From Paenibacillus sp. H1-7 (GTDB taxonomy: Bacteria > Bacillota > Bacilli > Paenibacillales > NBRC-103111): a DNA stretch of 64,000 bases. The translations under genes were made by a program, and so were the position numbers. This document shows, piece by piece, positions 35,234-43,926 of this stretch. The stretch's first letter is position 1; each line of letters starts with the position of its first letter. The notes beneath the pieces were generated by a model. That model made no database searches. It was not told the DNA's origin and saw nothing but the letters and a program-made list of their open reading frames with translations. The stretch lies in assembly GCF_022354825.1 (NCBI RefSeq), contig NZ_CP031168.1, forward strand, positions 619,001 through 683,000, given 5' to 3'.

Positions 35234-36151
35234 ATGGGAGCTTATGATATTAATCGGTTTAAAGGCGTCATTATCGCTATGTATGCATGTTATGATGAAC
35301 AAGGGGAAATCAGCGCCGCTGCCGTGCGCAAGCTGGCCCGTCACTATGCGGGCCTTGGCGTGAAGGGCTTGTATGTCGGAGGCAGTACAGGGGAAGGCAT
35401 GCTGCAGAGCGTAGAAGAGCGCAAGCAGGTGCTCGCCGCCGTTATGGAGGAGGTCGGCAGCGAGCTCACGATCATTGCGCATGTAGGAGCTCCATCCACG
35501 CGCGACAGCATGGAGCTGTCCAAGCATGCGGAGCAGGTCGGAGCCCACGCCATCTCGGCGGTGCCGGCCATCTACTACCGGCTGTCCCCGCAAAGCGTGG
35601 AGCGCCACTGGCAGGAGATGATCGACAGCACGTCGCTGCCGTTTATCATTTACCATATCCCGCAAACGACGGGATTCCAGCTCTCCACGTCGCTGCTTAG
35701 CAAGATGGCGGCGCAGGACAAGGTGATCGGAGTGAAAATTTCCTCCGAGAGCACGTTCGAGCTGCAGCAGTTCAAAGCTGCCGGCGGGGCGGACTTCCTT
35801 GTATTCAACGGACCGGACGAGCAATATTTGGCCGGACGGAGCATTGGCGCGGACGGCGGTATCGGCGGAACGTACGGCGTCATGCCCGAGCTGTTCATGA
35901 AGATCGAGCAATGCTTCGTCGAGGGACGGATGGAAGAAGCGCGCGAATGGCAATTCCGCGTGAACGAGATCATCACCGGACTGCTGGCGCTGCCTTCCCT
36001 ATATGGCGGCTGCAAGGCTATTCTGAAGCTGCGGGGTCTGGATATCGGTCAGCCGCGGATGCCGCTGCTTCCGATACCGGAATCGGAAATGGACCGGGTG
36101 AAAGAGCTGAACGACAAAATCTTGGCGTACATTGACCTTGCCAAAGCATAA
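35234..36151 (+). CDS. nanA: N-acetylneuraminate lyase (DapA/NanA superfamily)
   Basis: Class I aldolase, 305 residues, that splits N-acetylneuraminate into N-acetylmannosamine and pyruvate. The TIM barrel shows GGSTGEG (carboxylate-binding loop), catalytic Tyr140 in FIIYHIP and Schiff-base Lys168 in GVKISS. ATG 35234 follows CGGGAGGG; the long in-frame extension upstream lies within the previous gene. The sequence alone would fit other DapA-family aldolases, but NanE, NanK and YhcH encoded next to it make lyase the best call. Confidence 0.88.
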   Translation: MGAYDINRFKGVIIAMYACYDEQGEISAAAVRKLARHYAGLGVKGLYVGGSTGEGMLQSVEERKQVLAAVMEEVGSELTIIAHVGAPSTRDSMELSKHAEQVGAHAISAVPAIYYRLSPQSVERHWQEMIDSTSLPFIIYHIPQTTGFQLSTSLLSKMAAQDKVIGVKISSESTFELQQFKAAGGADFLVFNGPDEQYLAGRSIGADGGIGGTYGVMPELFMKIEQCFVEGRMEEAREWQFRVNEIITGLLALPSLYGGCKAILKLRGLDIGQPRMPLLPIPESEMDRVKELNDKILAYIDLAKA

Positions 36152-36264
36152 GGTTGAAGAATAAAGAGGTATCTGCTCTACAAATTGAAATCGCAAGTGC
36201 CTGGGCCTCCGTTCGGATTGAGTGGCGACCAGGCCTTTGCGGCAAGGAAGGGGACAGGAGAGAC

Positions 36265-36951
36265 ATGGCAACAAATTCAGGTTTGTTTGCGCAGAGGGGC
36301 TTGATCGTATCCTGCCAGGCGCTGGAAAACGAGCCGCTGCATGGCGGCGATGCGATGGCGAAGATGGCCAAAGCGGCGGAAATGTCCGGCGCCATCGGCA
36401 TTCGGACGAACGGCGTGGATGATATTCGGGCGATTAAAGCCGCGGTTGCGCTTCCGGTCATCGGACTCATCAAACGGGATATTCCCGGCTCCGCCGTATT
36501 CATTACGCCGACGCTGGACGAAGTGAGAGCCATTGTGGAAGCGGGAGCGGAGATTGTTGCGCTGGATGTGACGGACAGGGAGGATCGGCTTGAGCAAGCC
36601 GCTTCCTTGATTGAATACGCTCACCAAGCGGGAGCGGCCGTCATGGCCGACGTGTCCACCTTCGAGGAAGGGCTGGCCGCGGAGCGGCTCGGCGCGGATT
36701 TCATCGGTACGACGCTATCCGGCTATACGCCTTACAGTCCGCAGCAGGAGGAGCCGGATTTCGATCTGATCCGCCGCTTGAGCGCCCGGGTGAGCGTGCC
36801 GGTCATCGGCGAAGGACGCATATGGACACCGGAGGATGCGGCTCAAGCATTGGCATGCGGAGCGACGTATGTCGTTGTAGGCAGTGCCATCACGCGCCCG
36901 CAGCTGATCACCGCCCGCTATGTTCAGGCGGTGCGCAAGCAGCTCGGTTAA
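36265..36951 (+). CDS. nanE: N-acetylmannosamine-6-phosphate 2-epimerase
   Basis: TIM-barrel epimerase of 228 residues that turns ManNAc-6-phosphate into GlcNAc-6-phosphate. Characteristic pieces are GLIVSCQALENEPLHG, GAIGIRTNGVDDI, LPVIGLIKRDIP, VFITPT, ADVSTFEEGLAAERLGADFIGTTLSGYT and GEGRIWTPEDA. ATG 36265 sits after GGACAGGAG; an upstream in-frame ATG at 36154 would add 37 residues with no family match. A weak hairpin (GCCTGG / CCAGGC) lies in the 113-base gap before it. The next gene is NanK. Confidence 0.93.
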   Translation: MATNSGLFAQRGLIVSCQALENEPLHGGDAMAKMAKAAEMSGAIGIRTNGVDDIRAIKAAVALPVIGLIKRDIPGSAVFITPTLDEVRAIVEAGAEIVALDVTDREDRLEQAASLIEYAHQAGAAVMADVSTFEEGLAAERLGADFIGTTLSGYTPYSPQQEEPDFDLIRRLSARVSVPVIGEGRIWTPEDAAQALACGATYVVVGSAITRPQLITARYVQAVRKQLG

Positions 36952-36965
36952 GGGAGGGAAGGACT

Positions 36966-38003
36966 ATGATCGCGCAGCAGCGCATCCCTTATGATGCGAG
37001 CTCCGAGTACGCCGTAGGCGTAGACGTCGGAGGCACCAAAATCAATGTCGGCCTCATCCGCGAGGCCGGGGAAGTGGTGCTGTCCCGCAGCCTGGAAACC
37101 TGCGCGGGGACAGCCGATACGGCCTCCAGGATCATGGAGGCCGTCGACGCCCTGCTTGGCGATGCCGCAGGCCGAATTCCCGCGCTGCGGCTGCGGGGAA
37201 TCGGTGTCGGCACCGCCGGGCAGGTGGATTGGTCCGAGGGGAGCATCCGCTTTGCCTCGGACTTGATCCCCGGCTACGCCGGGACGCCGCTGAAGCGGCT
37301 TCTTCAACAGCGCTACGGCCTGCCGGCCTGCGTCGACAACGACGTGAACGTGCTTGCGCTCACGGAGAAGAAGCTCGGCTCCGGCCGGGGGGTCAAGCAT
37401 CTGCTGTGCTTGACCCTTGGAACCGGCGTCGGCGGAGCCGTGATGATCGACGGCCGCATTGTGCACGGCGCATGGGGCGGGGCTGGCGAGATCGGCCACA
37501 TGTCGGTCGATCTGCGCGGAGAGCGCTGCGTCTGCGGCAGCGTGGGGTGCCTGGAGCAGTACGCATCCGGCACCGGCATCGCCCGCAGAATGCAGGAGAG
37601 ACTCGCCCGTCTGGGCTCGGACGGCGGTGAACGGATCGGCTCGCGGGAGGTGCTCGCCCGATGGCGGGCCGGCGAGCCCGAAGCTTCGGCGGTGATGGCT
37701 GACGCCTTCGCCGCCTTGGGCAGCGCCATCGCTTCGCTCGTCCACATTTTTAACCCGGAAGTGATCGTCATTGGCGGCGGAGTAGCCGAAGCGGGAGCGC
37801 CGTTGTTCGAGAGAATCCGCGAAGAGGCGGGCCAACGCGCCATGGCGTCGCTGTTCGCCGGAGTTCGTATCGAGCCGGCTTATCAAGGGAATTGGAACGG
37901 CATGATCGGAGCGGCTTTGCAGATGTGGGAATACGAGCAGATAGCCGGGACGGAGTCGTTCGCTGATACAGGATCCGCTGAAAGGGAAGGACTTGAACCA
38001 TGA
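36966..38003 (+). CDS. nanK: ROK-family kinase, probable N-acetylmannosamine kinase
   Basis: Sugar kinase of 345 residues. It has the ATP site GVDVGGTKINVGLI, catalytic region LTLGTGVGGAVMIDG, and the ROK zinc motif GHMSVDLRGERCVCGSVGCLE (Cys-x-Cys-Gly-x2-Gly-Cys-x-Glu). GGGAGGGAAGG precedes ATG 36966. Within the nan operon its role is to phosphorylate ManNAc for NanE; ROK kinases for glucose or fructose look similar, so the function depends on context. Its stop overlaps the start of the YhcH gene (ATGA). Confidence 0.88.
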   Translation: MIAQQRIPYDASSEYAVGVDVGGTKINVGLIREAGEVVLSRSLETCAGTADTASRIMEAVDALLGDAAGRIPALRLRGIGVGTAGQVDWSEGSIRFASDLIPGYAGTPLKRLLQQRYGLPACVDNDVNVLALTEKKLGSGRGVKHLLCLTLGTGVGGAVMIDGRIVHGAWGGAGEIGHMSVDLRGERCVCGSVGCLEQYASGTGIARRMQERLARLGSDGGERIGSREVLARWRAGEPEASAVMADAFAALGSAIASLVHIFNPEVIVIGGGVAEAGAPLFERIREEAGQRAMASLFAGVRIEPAYQGNWNGMIGAALQMWEYEQIAGTESFADTGSAEREGLEP

Positions 38004-38473
38004 TCGTTGGACATATTCGGCATTGGAAGCAGGAAAGAGCTATGGCGCATCCGGTGATCCGCCAAGCCTTGGATTATTTGGAGCGGACGAATTTCACCGA
38101 TATGGAGACTGGGAAATATCCCATTATTCCGGATCAAATGTATGCGATGGTCATGCAGCTGACCACCAAGCCGCTGGAGGAAGCCAAGGCGGAAAAGCAT
38201 GAGCAATTTTTGGACATCCATTATGTGCTTCAAGGCTCCGAGACGATTGGTTATGCGGTGAATTCGGGAGCGAACCAGACCATTCAGCCGTACGACGCCG
38301 ATGGGGATTACGCCCTGTACGGTCACGTGGAAGGAGAGCGCTTTGTGCGCATGTCTGCCGGAGACTATGTCGTGTTATTCCCTGAAGACATCCATCGCCC
38401 GGGTCTGTGCGATAACGCTCCCGGTCCCGTGCGCAAAGTGGTTGTCAAAATCAGCAAAGACTTGTTTCAGTAG
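38000..38473 (+). CDS. YhcH-family protein (NanQ-like sialic acid anomerase candidate)
   Basis: A 157-residue cupin-like protein, paralogous to that at 16920-17396. EKHEQFLDIHYVLQGSETIGY and DYVVLFPEDIHRPGL carry the two His motifs of the family metal site. It overlaps NanK by four bases and is the last gene of the sialic acid operon. E. coli YhcH (NanQ) speeds mutarotation of Neu5Ac, so the same role is likely here. A terminator follows. Confidence 0.9.
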   Translation: MIVGHIRHWKQERAMAHPVIRQALDYLERTNFTDMETGKYPIIPDQMYAMVMQLTTKPLEEAKAEKHEQFLDIHYVLQGSETIGYAVNSGANQTIQPYDADGDYALYGHVEGERFVRMSAGDYVVLFPEDIHRPGLCDNAPGPVRKVVVKISKDLFQ

Positions 38474-38497
38474 GTTCATAGAATGATAGATCGCGTG

Positions 38498-38543
38498 CGC
38501 GTGTGCCAGCTGTAGGATAAACGGCTTGGCTGCGCGTTTTTTT
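38498..38543 (+). terminator. Intrinsic terminator of the sialic acid operon
   Basis: A GC-rich stem with one bulge (GCGTGTGCCA against TGGCTGCGCG, including wobble pairs) followed by seven T at 38537-38543. Confidence 0.75.
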
Positions 38544-38692
38544 CATTTGAGGGAATGAATGGAATCTGCAAATATAGTCGAGAAGTTGCATTTTTAGTCG
38601 AAAATACCTGTGAAATCTACTGTTTTTTCATAGTTCCTATGATAAAATGATAATTAATACAATAATTTGGAATTTTATTGAGGTGGAAATCC

Positions 38693-41600
38693 ATGGTATC
38701 CAAACGCCCGGTTACAAAAGCGGCATCCGCAGCGGCGGCGATGTCGATTCTTGCCGTGCCCTATGCCGTAATGGCCCAACCCGCGACCGTTACTCCTCCC
38801 GTTGTTCTTCATCCTATCCAAGACTTGACCCTGGCCAAAGGAACGAAAAAAACAATAGATCTAAGCCACTTGGGATCATTCCGCGTGGATAATTCGGTTA
38901 GCAGTGTCGTGTATGCAACCTATTCCAGCGCCGAACAGAAGTATGTGGATCTGAAAGGATTGGATCAAGAAGGACCGACCGTTATTACGATTACCGATAA
39001 TGCAAGTAACCAAATTGTAGAGCAATTCAAGGTCCACGTGCTCGATGCCGGGAACGATGAGCGCATCGATATCGGAGACATTACCAAATACATAGCTTCC
39101 CACCCTGCGGACGTGACTCAAGCCTCAGATGTTAGAACGCTATTGAACGGCGTGGAACCGTTTAATACGACGAAGGTCGTTAATAATCCTCCTATCGTTG
39201 TGGGCAAACCGGGTACGGTTTATTTGGTTAACGGCGAGCCGAGTGCACCGAAAACGGTATCTATGGCAACGTATTTCAGTGATGATACGACATTGAGTTA
39301 CAGCCTCATCAATCCGCCTGCTTATTTGAACGCAAACATACAAGAGCTATCAGGAATGCTGACCATTAATGGCGTTAATCTTCCGGTGAATGAGACGAGA
39401 ACTGAGTGGCTTACGGTACAAGCTAGAAACGAACATGGACTTACAGCGACGATAGACGTGGAAATTTTTATTAATGCGAAGGTCGTTAATAATCCACCTA
39501 AAGTATCCGAAGATGCGGTTCGGTCAATTGATGCTGTTCAAAATAAACCATTCGAAAAAACAATAGATTTAAGCACAGTTTTTACAGATGATCCGGGCGA
39601 TGAGCTTGTGTATAAAATCGAGAGTGTGCTGCCGAATGGTTTAACGGCCTCATTCTTATCCGGCAATACCATTATTGTTTCGGGAACTCCGACTCAAGCT
39701 GGGGACGAATATAGAATTGTGCTCAGTGCTACCGATTCTTCAAGTGCTTCTGTGCTGCATGAGATTACTGTACGAGTTGCAGGGGAGGAGCAGCCTGTCC
39801 CTGAATTGAGCGGGCAGCAGCCAGAAGTGTCTTGGAAGATAGGGGAGACACAGCCTCAGACCGTCGTATTATCGACGTATTTTAAACCTACTTCAGGCTT
39901 GACCTACACTATTGAAGAGATACCTACTTTTGTAACGGCTTCAATTCAAGAGGGGAACCTTATCATTTCCGGAATATCGCCGGACAGCAATGTGGGAGAA
40001 ACTGCTCAAATTAAAGTCATGGCCGCTAATCGTAGTGGCAGCGTCATTTTGAATGTACCGATTTCTTTAAAATACCCAATTCCAGTTCTCACAGGCGCGA
40101 ATCCGCCGACTATTGAATTAGTAGACCCTGGGATTTCCCATACGATTTCGCTGTCTGAGTACTTTCTACCGCCTTTATATGACGTAAGGTTTGAAGTGCA
40201 GTTTCCCGATTTTATAAGTATAAGTGTAGATACCGAAGCAAAGGAATTACAAATCGTGGGTACCCCTGCCATGAATGAACATGCAGGAGAAGCTTTCGAA
40301 ATTCTAGTCACTGCATACAATCAATTTGGCCAAAGTCCAGTGTTGAGAGTTCCGTTACAGATCAAGGCGGCACCGCCAATTTATACTCCTCCGGTTGTTG
40401 TTGGCAATCCAGGTGCTTTGACATTGATAAACAGACAAGAAGGCCAGACGCAAACGATAACTATGGCGACATATTTCAACGATATTACGTCACTGAGATT
40501 CAGCTTAGTTGATCCACTGCCAGCTTATTTGGACGCAAACATACATGAATTATCCGGATTATTAACGATTAATGGCGTTAATCTTCCAGTGAACGAGACG
40601 AGAACCGAGTGGCTTCCGGTACAAGCAAGAAACGAGCATGGACTTACAGCGACGATAAACGTGGAAGTCAACGTACAGGCAGCGCCGCCAGTAGTTATCG
40701 ACACCCCGGGAATAGTAACATTGACGAACCGTCAAGTAGGTATCCCCCAAACTGTAAGTATGGCGACGTATTTCCAAGATTCCAGCGCTTTGAGCTATAG
40801 CATTGCAATTAAGCCTGATTATTTGAGCGCCGATATAAACGGAACAACGGGTGAGCTTACAATTTACAGTGCTAATATGCCATCAAACGACCCTATTAGT
40901 ACTTATATTCAAATTCAAGCGACGAACATGTACGGAAAACAAACGACATTGAACGTAGGCGTAAATATTGGTGCAGCCCCTCCTGCCATAATCGGATCGC
41001 CGGCTAGCGTTACTTTGTTGAACGGACAAGAGGCAGAGTCACAAACGAGAGCGATGTCGGCCTATTTCAGCGATACGACCGCTTTAAGTTATGAAATCAT
41101 CACTAAACCTGAATATGTGACTGCATCTATTGATGAAGCCACGGGCATTTTAACTGTGTTAGGAGCTGCCTTACCTACTAATGAGACACGGACAGACTTT
41201 ATCGAGGTTCAGGCGACAAATACATACGGTCAAAGCTCAGCATTGAAAGTACCAGTAACAATTGAGGCTGCCACACCTGCAATCATCGGATCACCGGCTG
41301 ACGTTAAGTTGATTAATGGCTATATTGGTGCGCCTCAAACAGTGAACATGGCCACCTACTTTTGGGATTCGGTTCCGTTGACCTACAGCATTGGACTCAA
41401 TCCGTATAATGTCGATGCATCTATTGAAACGGCGACAGGCGAACTAACCATCCGAGGGTTGACGCAATCGCTCCCTGAACCTGCGATCATCTATGTGCAA
41501 ATTCAAGCGACCAATACTTCTGGGAAAACCGCAACAGTTAATGTGCCTATAACCATCGAATCCCCTGCGTTCTTGTATCACAATCAGGATGATCCGATGC

Positions 41601-43855
41601 CGCTCTCAGCACTGATAGCTGGACTTTTTGGCGATATTTCTGCGACTCATTTCGAGATCACGCGGCCACCTGGAGGCACGCTTACCGCCATCATTGAGCA
41701 AAATGATAGTGCGGATGCGCGGATCGTATTTGACGGTATCGCAGAGGAGACGTTCCTCGTAGTTAAAGGGGCCAATCCGACCACTGGAGCCAGTGTGGAG
41801 AGAAAAATCCGATTTATATTCAACCAGTCTCCACAAGTGACTGACATTCCAGTAGCTCCGATCTTAGCCGAAAAGGGCACGCCATTAGTCAATGTAACGA
41901 GAGACCTGAACGGATTGTTTATAGATCAACCAGGCCAGAACCTTGTGTATTCCATAGAAGAGATGGGAAGTTCATCGGGTTTAGAAGCTTCTGTAGAAGG
42001 TGGAGTACTGCATGTAGCAGGCACACCGGTATCTCCAGGATGGTACAGCTTTTATATTAGAGCAACCGATCCGAAGGGGTTGTATGCTTCCAGACAAGTC
42101 GAAGTACAAGTAGTAAACCGCCCTGAAGCGGTAGTAACTCCTGAGACTGTAGAATGGGTTTATGGCGTCACGCAGAATAAGGTGCTGAATGGTTCGGAGT
42201 ATTTTGGGGAAGGTGGTTGGGAGTTTACCTATTCGATAGAAACTCCGGCTGAAGTCGCTGCCTTCATAGACAGCGAAACAGGGGAACTGATCATCCAAAA
42301 CGTCAATCCGATGGCGAACGGCACGTATATCACTAAAGTAAAAGCTACGAATAGATTCGGAACAAACGCTGTAGTTGATATCCCTATTCATGTTAAGCTT
42401 CCGACAACCATTTCATGGAGCGCCGGCGCAGCAATGCCTTATGAATTTGATTTTTCAACATACTTCACGGGTACAGGAGCAACACAGTTTGAAGTGTCGT
42501 CATCCTACCCTGGTGTAACAGCATCGATTGTTGAAGAGACACAACAGCTGCAGCTTAGCGGGGTCCAGGCAGATACTTTGGTGACGATCAAAGGAACCAA
42601 TGTTTCCAGCAATACAACGACGGAAGTCCTGCTTCACTTCTTTACCGACTATCCGGTACCTGTCCTTGATGGAAGTCCGGCCTCTCCGGAAACGATTGAA
42701 GTGACGAACGGACCGGTTATGGAGGAGAGGTTTACACCTTATTTGTCAAGCTATTTCGAAGGACAAACCGTCACCTTTGAACTGATGCCTTATACGAATC
42801 CTGCCGGATATGTGGATGCGCAAATTTTGGATGATAGAAGACTGGTAGTAGAAGGCGTCTACTTCCCGGATAATTTACCTAGAACAACATCTATCGATGT
42901 GAAAGTAACGAATGAGCGGAACAAGAGTACCACCATTAGCTTTCCGGTAGTTGTCAGAGCGATGCCTGCACCGGAAGTTAAATATGAGCCGGACACGCTG
43001 TATTTTTATAACGGAATCAACCGCTCCTACGACATTAATCCAGGTAACGATTATTTCGATCAAAAAGGTTTGGATTTTGTTGTTGAAAACAAAGCGGAGC
43101 TTATGAGCCTGAACATAAGGGCAGATATGGATGGCAACTTTTTATATGTAGAAAACGTGGCTCCTATCAACATCACTGAAGATTTGAATTTGACCGTAAA
43201 CCTTATAGCAACGGATCCATTCAATCAATCGACAAGGCTGCAAATTCCGATCGTTATCAAACCCGTAAATAATGAACCGGTCATATCTTCCGATAGTATC
43301 GATACAATCTACATGGATACTTTCGATGATCGTTATAATGTGATCGATCTGAAGCTGCTGAACTTGTTTACGGACTCCGATGAAGGAGATTCGATTTCGG
43401 GTTATGATGTAGCGATAACAGGTCCTGTTACCGGCTACGTAACGGTTGACCAGTATTTGTTTCTGACGGCGAATAGTCTGGAGCCGGGAGCTGCAGTGAC
43501 GATAACCGCACATGATCAGGCCAATCATACGGTCAGCAAGACGATACAAATAGCCAATTCTCCTATTGGCGATACGTACTCGCAGGTAAATCCCGGCATT
43601 CCGTTCCAATATAGCGATGAATTCCTGCCTGCCCTGCCTGCGGATCCGGAAGACCAGAGCAGAAAGATTTACCTGATAGACCCTAACAATGTATTGTTTT
43701 ATAATACAACCTACAACTCGGCAGCAGGAGCCAATGAGATTACAATAACTAATCTGCCATCATCAGTAAATATTAGCAATGTGACGCTTAACTATGTGAA
43801 TAAAGTCGATCACACGTTAACTTTGGATGTGTTCGATATTGCAATAACCGTCTAG
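38693..43855 (+). CDS. Large secreted protein built from Ig/cadherin-like repeats
   Basis: About 1,720 residues. ATG 38693 follows GAGGTGG; a signal peptide ends near AVMA-QP (residue 32). The rest is beta-rich repeats of the dystroglycan/cadherin-like type. Five close copies of a roughly 97-residue unit (from 39188, 40390, 40685, 40976 and 41273) share a pattern of an initial PGxVTLxN, then MATYFxDxxxLSYS, then a GxLTI strand, then VQATNxxG. Further, more diverged units follow. No LPxTG, SLH or transmembrane anchor is seen, so it is probably secreted or held by other means. It has more A+T than its neighbours. Its function is likely adhesive or structural. Confidence 0.85.
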   Translation: MVSKRPVTKAASAAAAMSILAVPYAVMAQPATVTPPVVLHPIQDLTLAKGTKKTIDLSHLGSFRVDNSVSSVVYATYSSAEQKYVDLKGLDQEGPTVITITDNASNQIVEQFKVHVLDAGNDERIDIGDITKYIASHPADVTQASDVRTLLNGVEPFNTTKVVNNPPIVVGKPGTVYLVNGEPSAPKTVSMATYFSDDTTLSYSLINPPAYLNANIQELSGMLTINGVNLPVNETRTEWLTVQARNEHGLTATIDVEIFINAKVVNNPPKVSEDAVRSIDAVQNKPFEKTIDLSTVFTDDPGDELVYKIESVLPNGLTASFLSGNTIIVSGTPTQAGDEYRIVLSATDSSSASVLHEITVRVAGEEQPVPELSGQQPEVSWKIGETQPQTVVLSTYFKPTSGLTYTIEEIPTFVTASIQEGNLIISGISPDSNVGETAQIKVMAANRSGSVILNVPISLKYPIPVLTGANPPTIELVDPGISHTISLSEYFLPPLYDVRFEVQFPDFISISVDTEAKELQIVGTPAMNEHAGEAFEILVTAYNQFGQSPVLRVPLQIKAAPPIYTPPVVVGNPGALTLINRQEGQTQTITMATYFNDITSLRFSLVDPLPAYLDANIHELSGLLTINGVNLPVNETRTEWLPVQARNEHGLTATINVEVNVQAAPPVVIDTPGIVTLTNRQVGIPQTVSMATYFQDSSALSYSIAIKPDYLSADINGTTGELTIYSANMPSNDPISTYIQIQATNMYGKQTTLNVGVNIGAAPPAIIGSPASVTLLNGQEAESQTRAMSAYFSDTTALSYEIITKPEYVTASIDEATGILTVLGAALPTNETRTDFIEVQATNTYGQSSALKVPVTIEAATPAIIGSPADVKLINGYIGAPQTVNMATYFWDSVPLTYSIGLNPYNVDASIETATGELTIRGLTQSLPEPAIIYVQIQATNTSGKTATVNVPITIESPAFLYHNQDDPMPLSALIAGLFGDISATHFEITRPPGGTLTAIIEQNDSADARIVFDGIAEETFLVVKGANPTTGASVERKIRFIFNQSPQVTDIPVAPILAEKGTPLVNVTRDLNGLFIDQPGQNLVYSIEEMGSSSGLEASVEGGVLHVAGTPVSPGWYSFYIRATDPKGLYASRQVEVQVVNRPEAVVTPETVEWVYGVTQNKVLNGSEYFGEGGWEFTYSIETPAEVAAFIDSETGELIIQNVNPMANGTYITKVKATNRFGTNAVVDIPIHVKLPTTISWSAGAAMPYEFDFSTYFTGTGATQFEVSSSYPGVTASIVEETQQLQLSGVQADTLVTIKGTNVSSNTTTEVLLHFFTDYPVPVLDGSPASPETIEVTNGPVMEERFTPYLSSYFEGQTVTFELMPYTNPAGYVDAQILDDRRLVVEGVYFPDNLPRTTSIDVKVTNERNKSTTISFPVVVRAMPAPEVKYEPDTLYFYNGINRSYDINPGNDYFDQKGLDFVVENKAELMSLNIRADMDGNFLYVENVAPINITEDLNLTVNLIATDPFNQSTRLQIPIVIKPVNNEPVISSDSIDTIYMDTFDDRYNVIDLKLLNLFTDSDEGDSISGYDVAITGPVTGYVTVDQYLFLTANSLEPGAAVTITAHDQANHTVSKTIQIANSPIGDTYSQVNPGIPFQYSDEFLPALPADPEDQSRKIYLIDPNNVLFYNTTYNSAAGANEITITNLPSSVNISNVTLNYVNKVDHTLTLDVFDIAITV
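39320..39463 (+). repeat. Copy 1 of a 144-base near-identical internal repeat
   Basis: Collinear without gaps to 40523-40666 within the same gene. The match is highest over GGCGTTAATCTTCC and GAGCATGGACTTACAGCG-like stretches and encodes INGVNLPVNETRTEW in both copies. Confidence 0.85.
40523..40666 (+). repeat. Copy 2 of the 144-base internal repeat
   Basis: Second copy of the repeat at 39320-39463, same length and phase; the other repeat units of the gene are far less alike at DNA level, which suggests recent duplication or gene conversion between these two. Confidence 0.85.
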
Positions 43856-43874
43856 CAAAGATTTAAATTATCGT

Positions 43875-43903
43875 AAGGTCAACTTTCGGGTTGGCCTTTT
43901 TTT
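43875..43903 (+). terminator. Intrinsic terminator after the large secreted-protein gene
   Basis: AAGGTCAAC (43875-43883) pairs with GTTGGCCTT (43890-43898), one wobble pair, followed by seven T. Confidence 0.85.
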
Positions 43904-43926
43904 GTAAAAAGGGGATGTGGCAGAGG

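Noticed and set aside
36948..37886. A 312-residue minus-strand frame opposite nanK
   Set aside because: Antisense shadow of a gene with clear ROK motifs.
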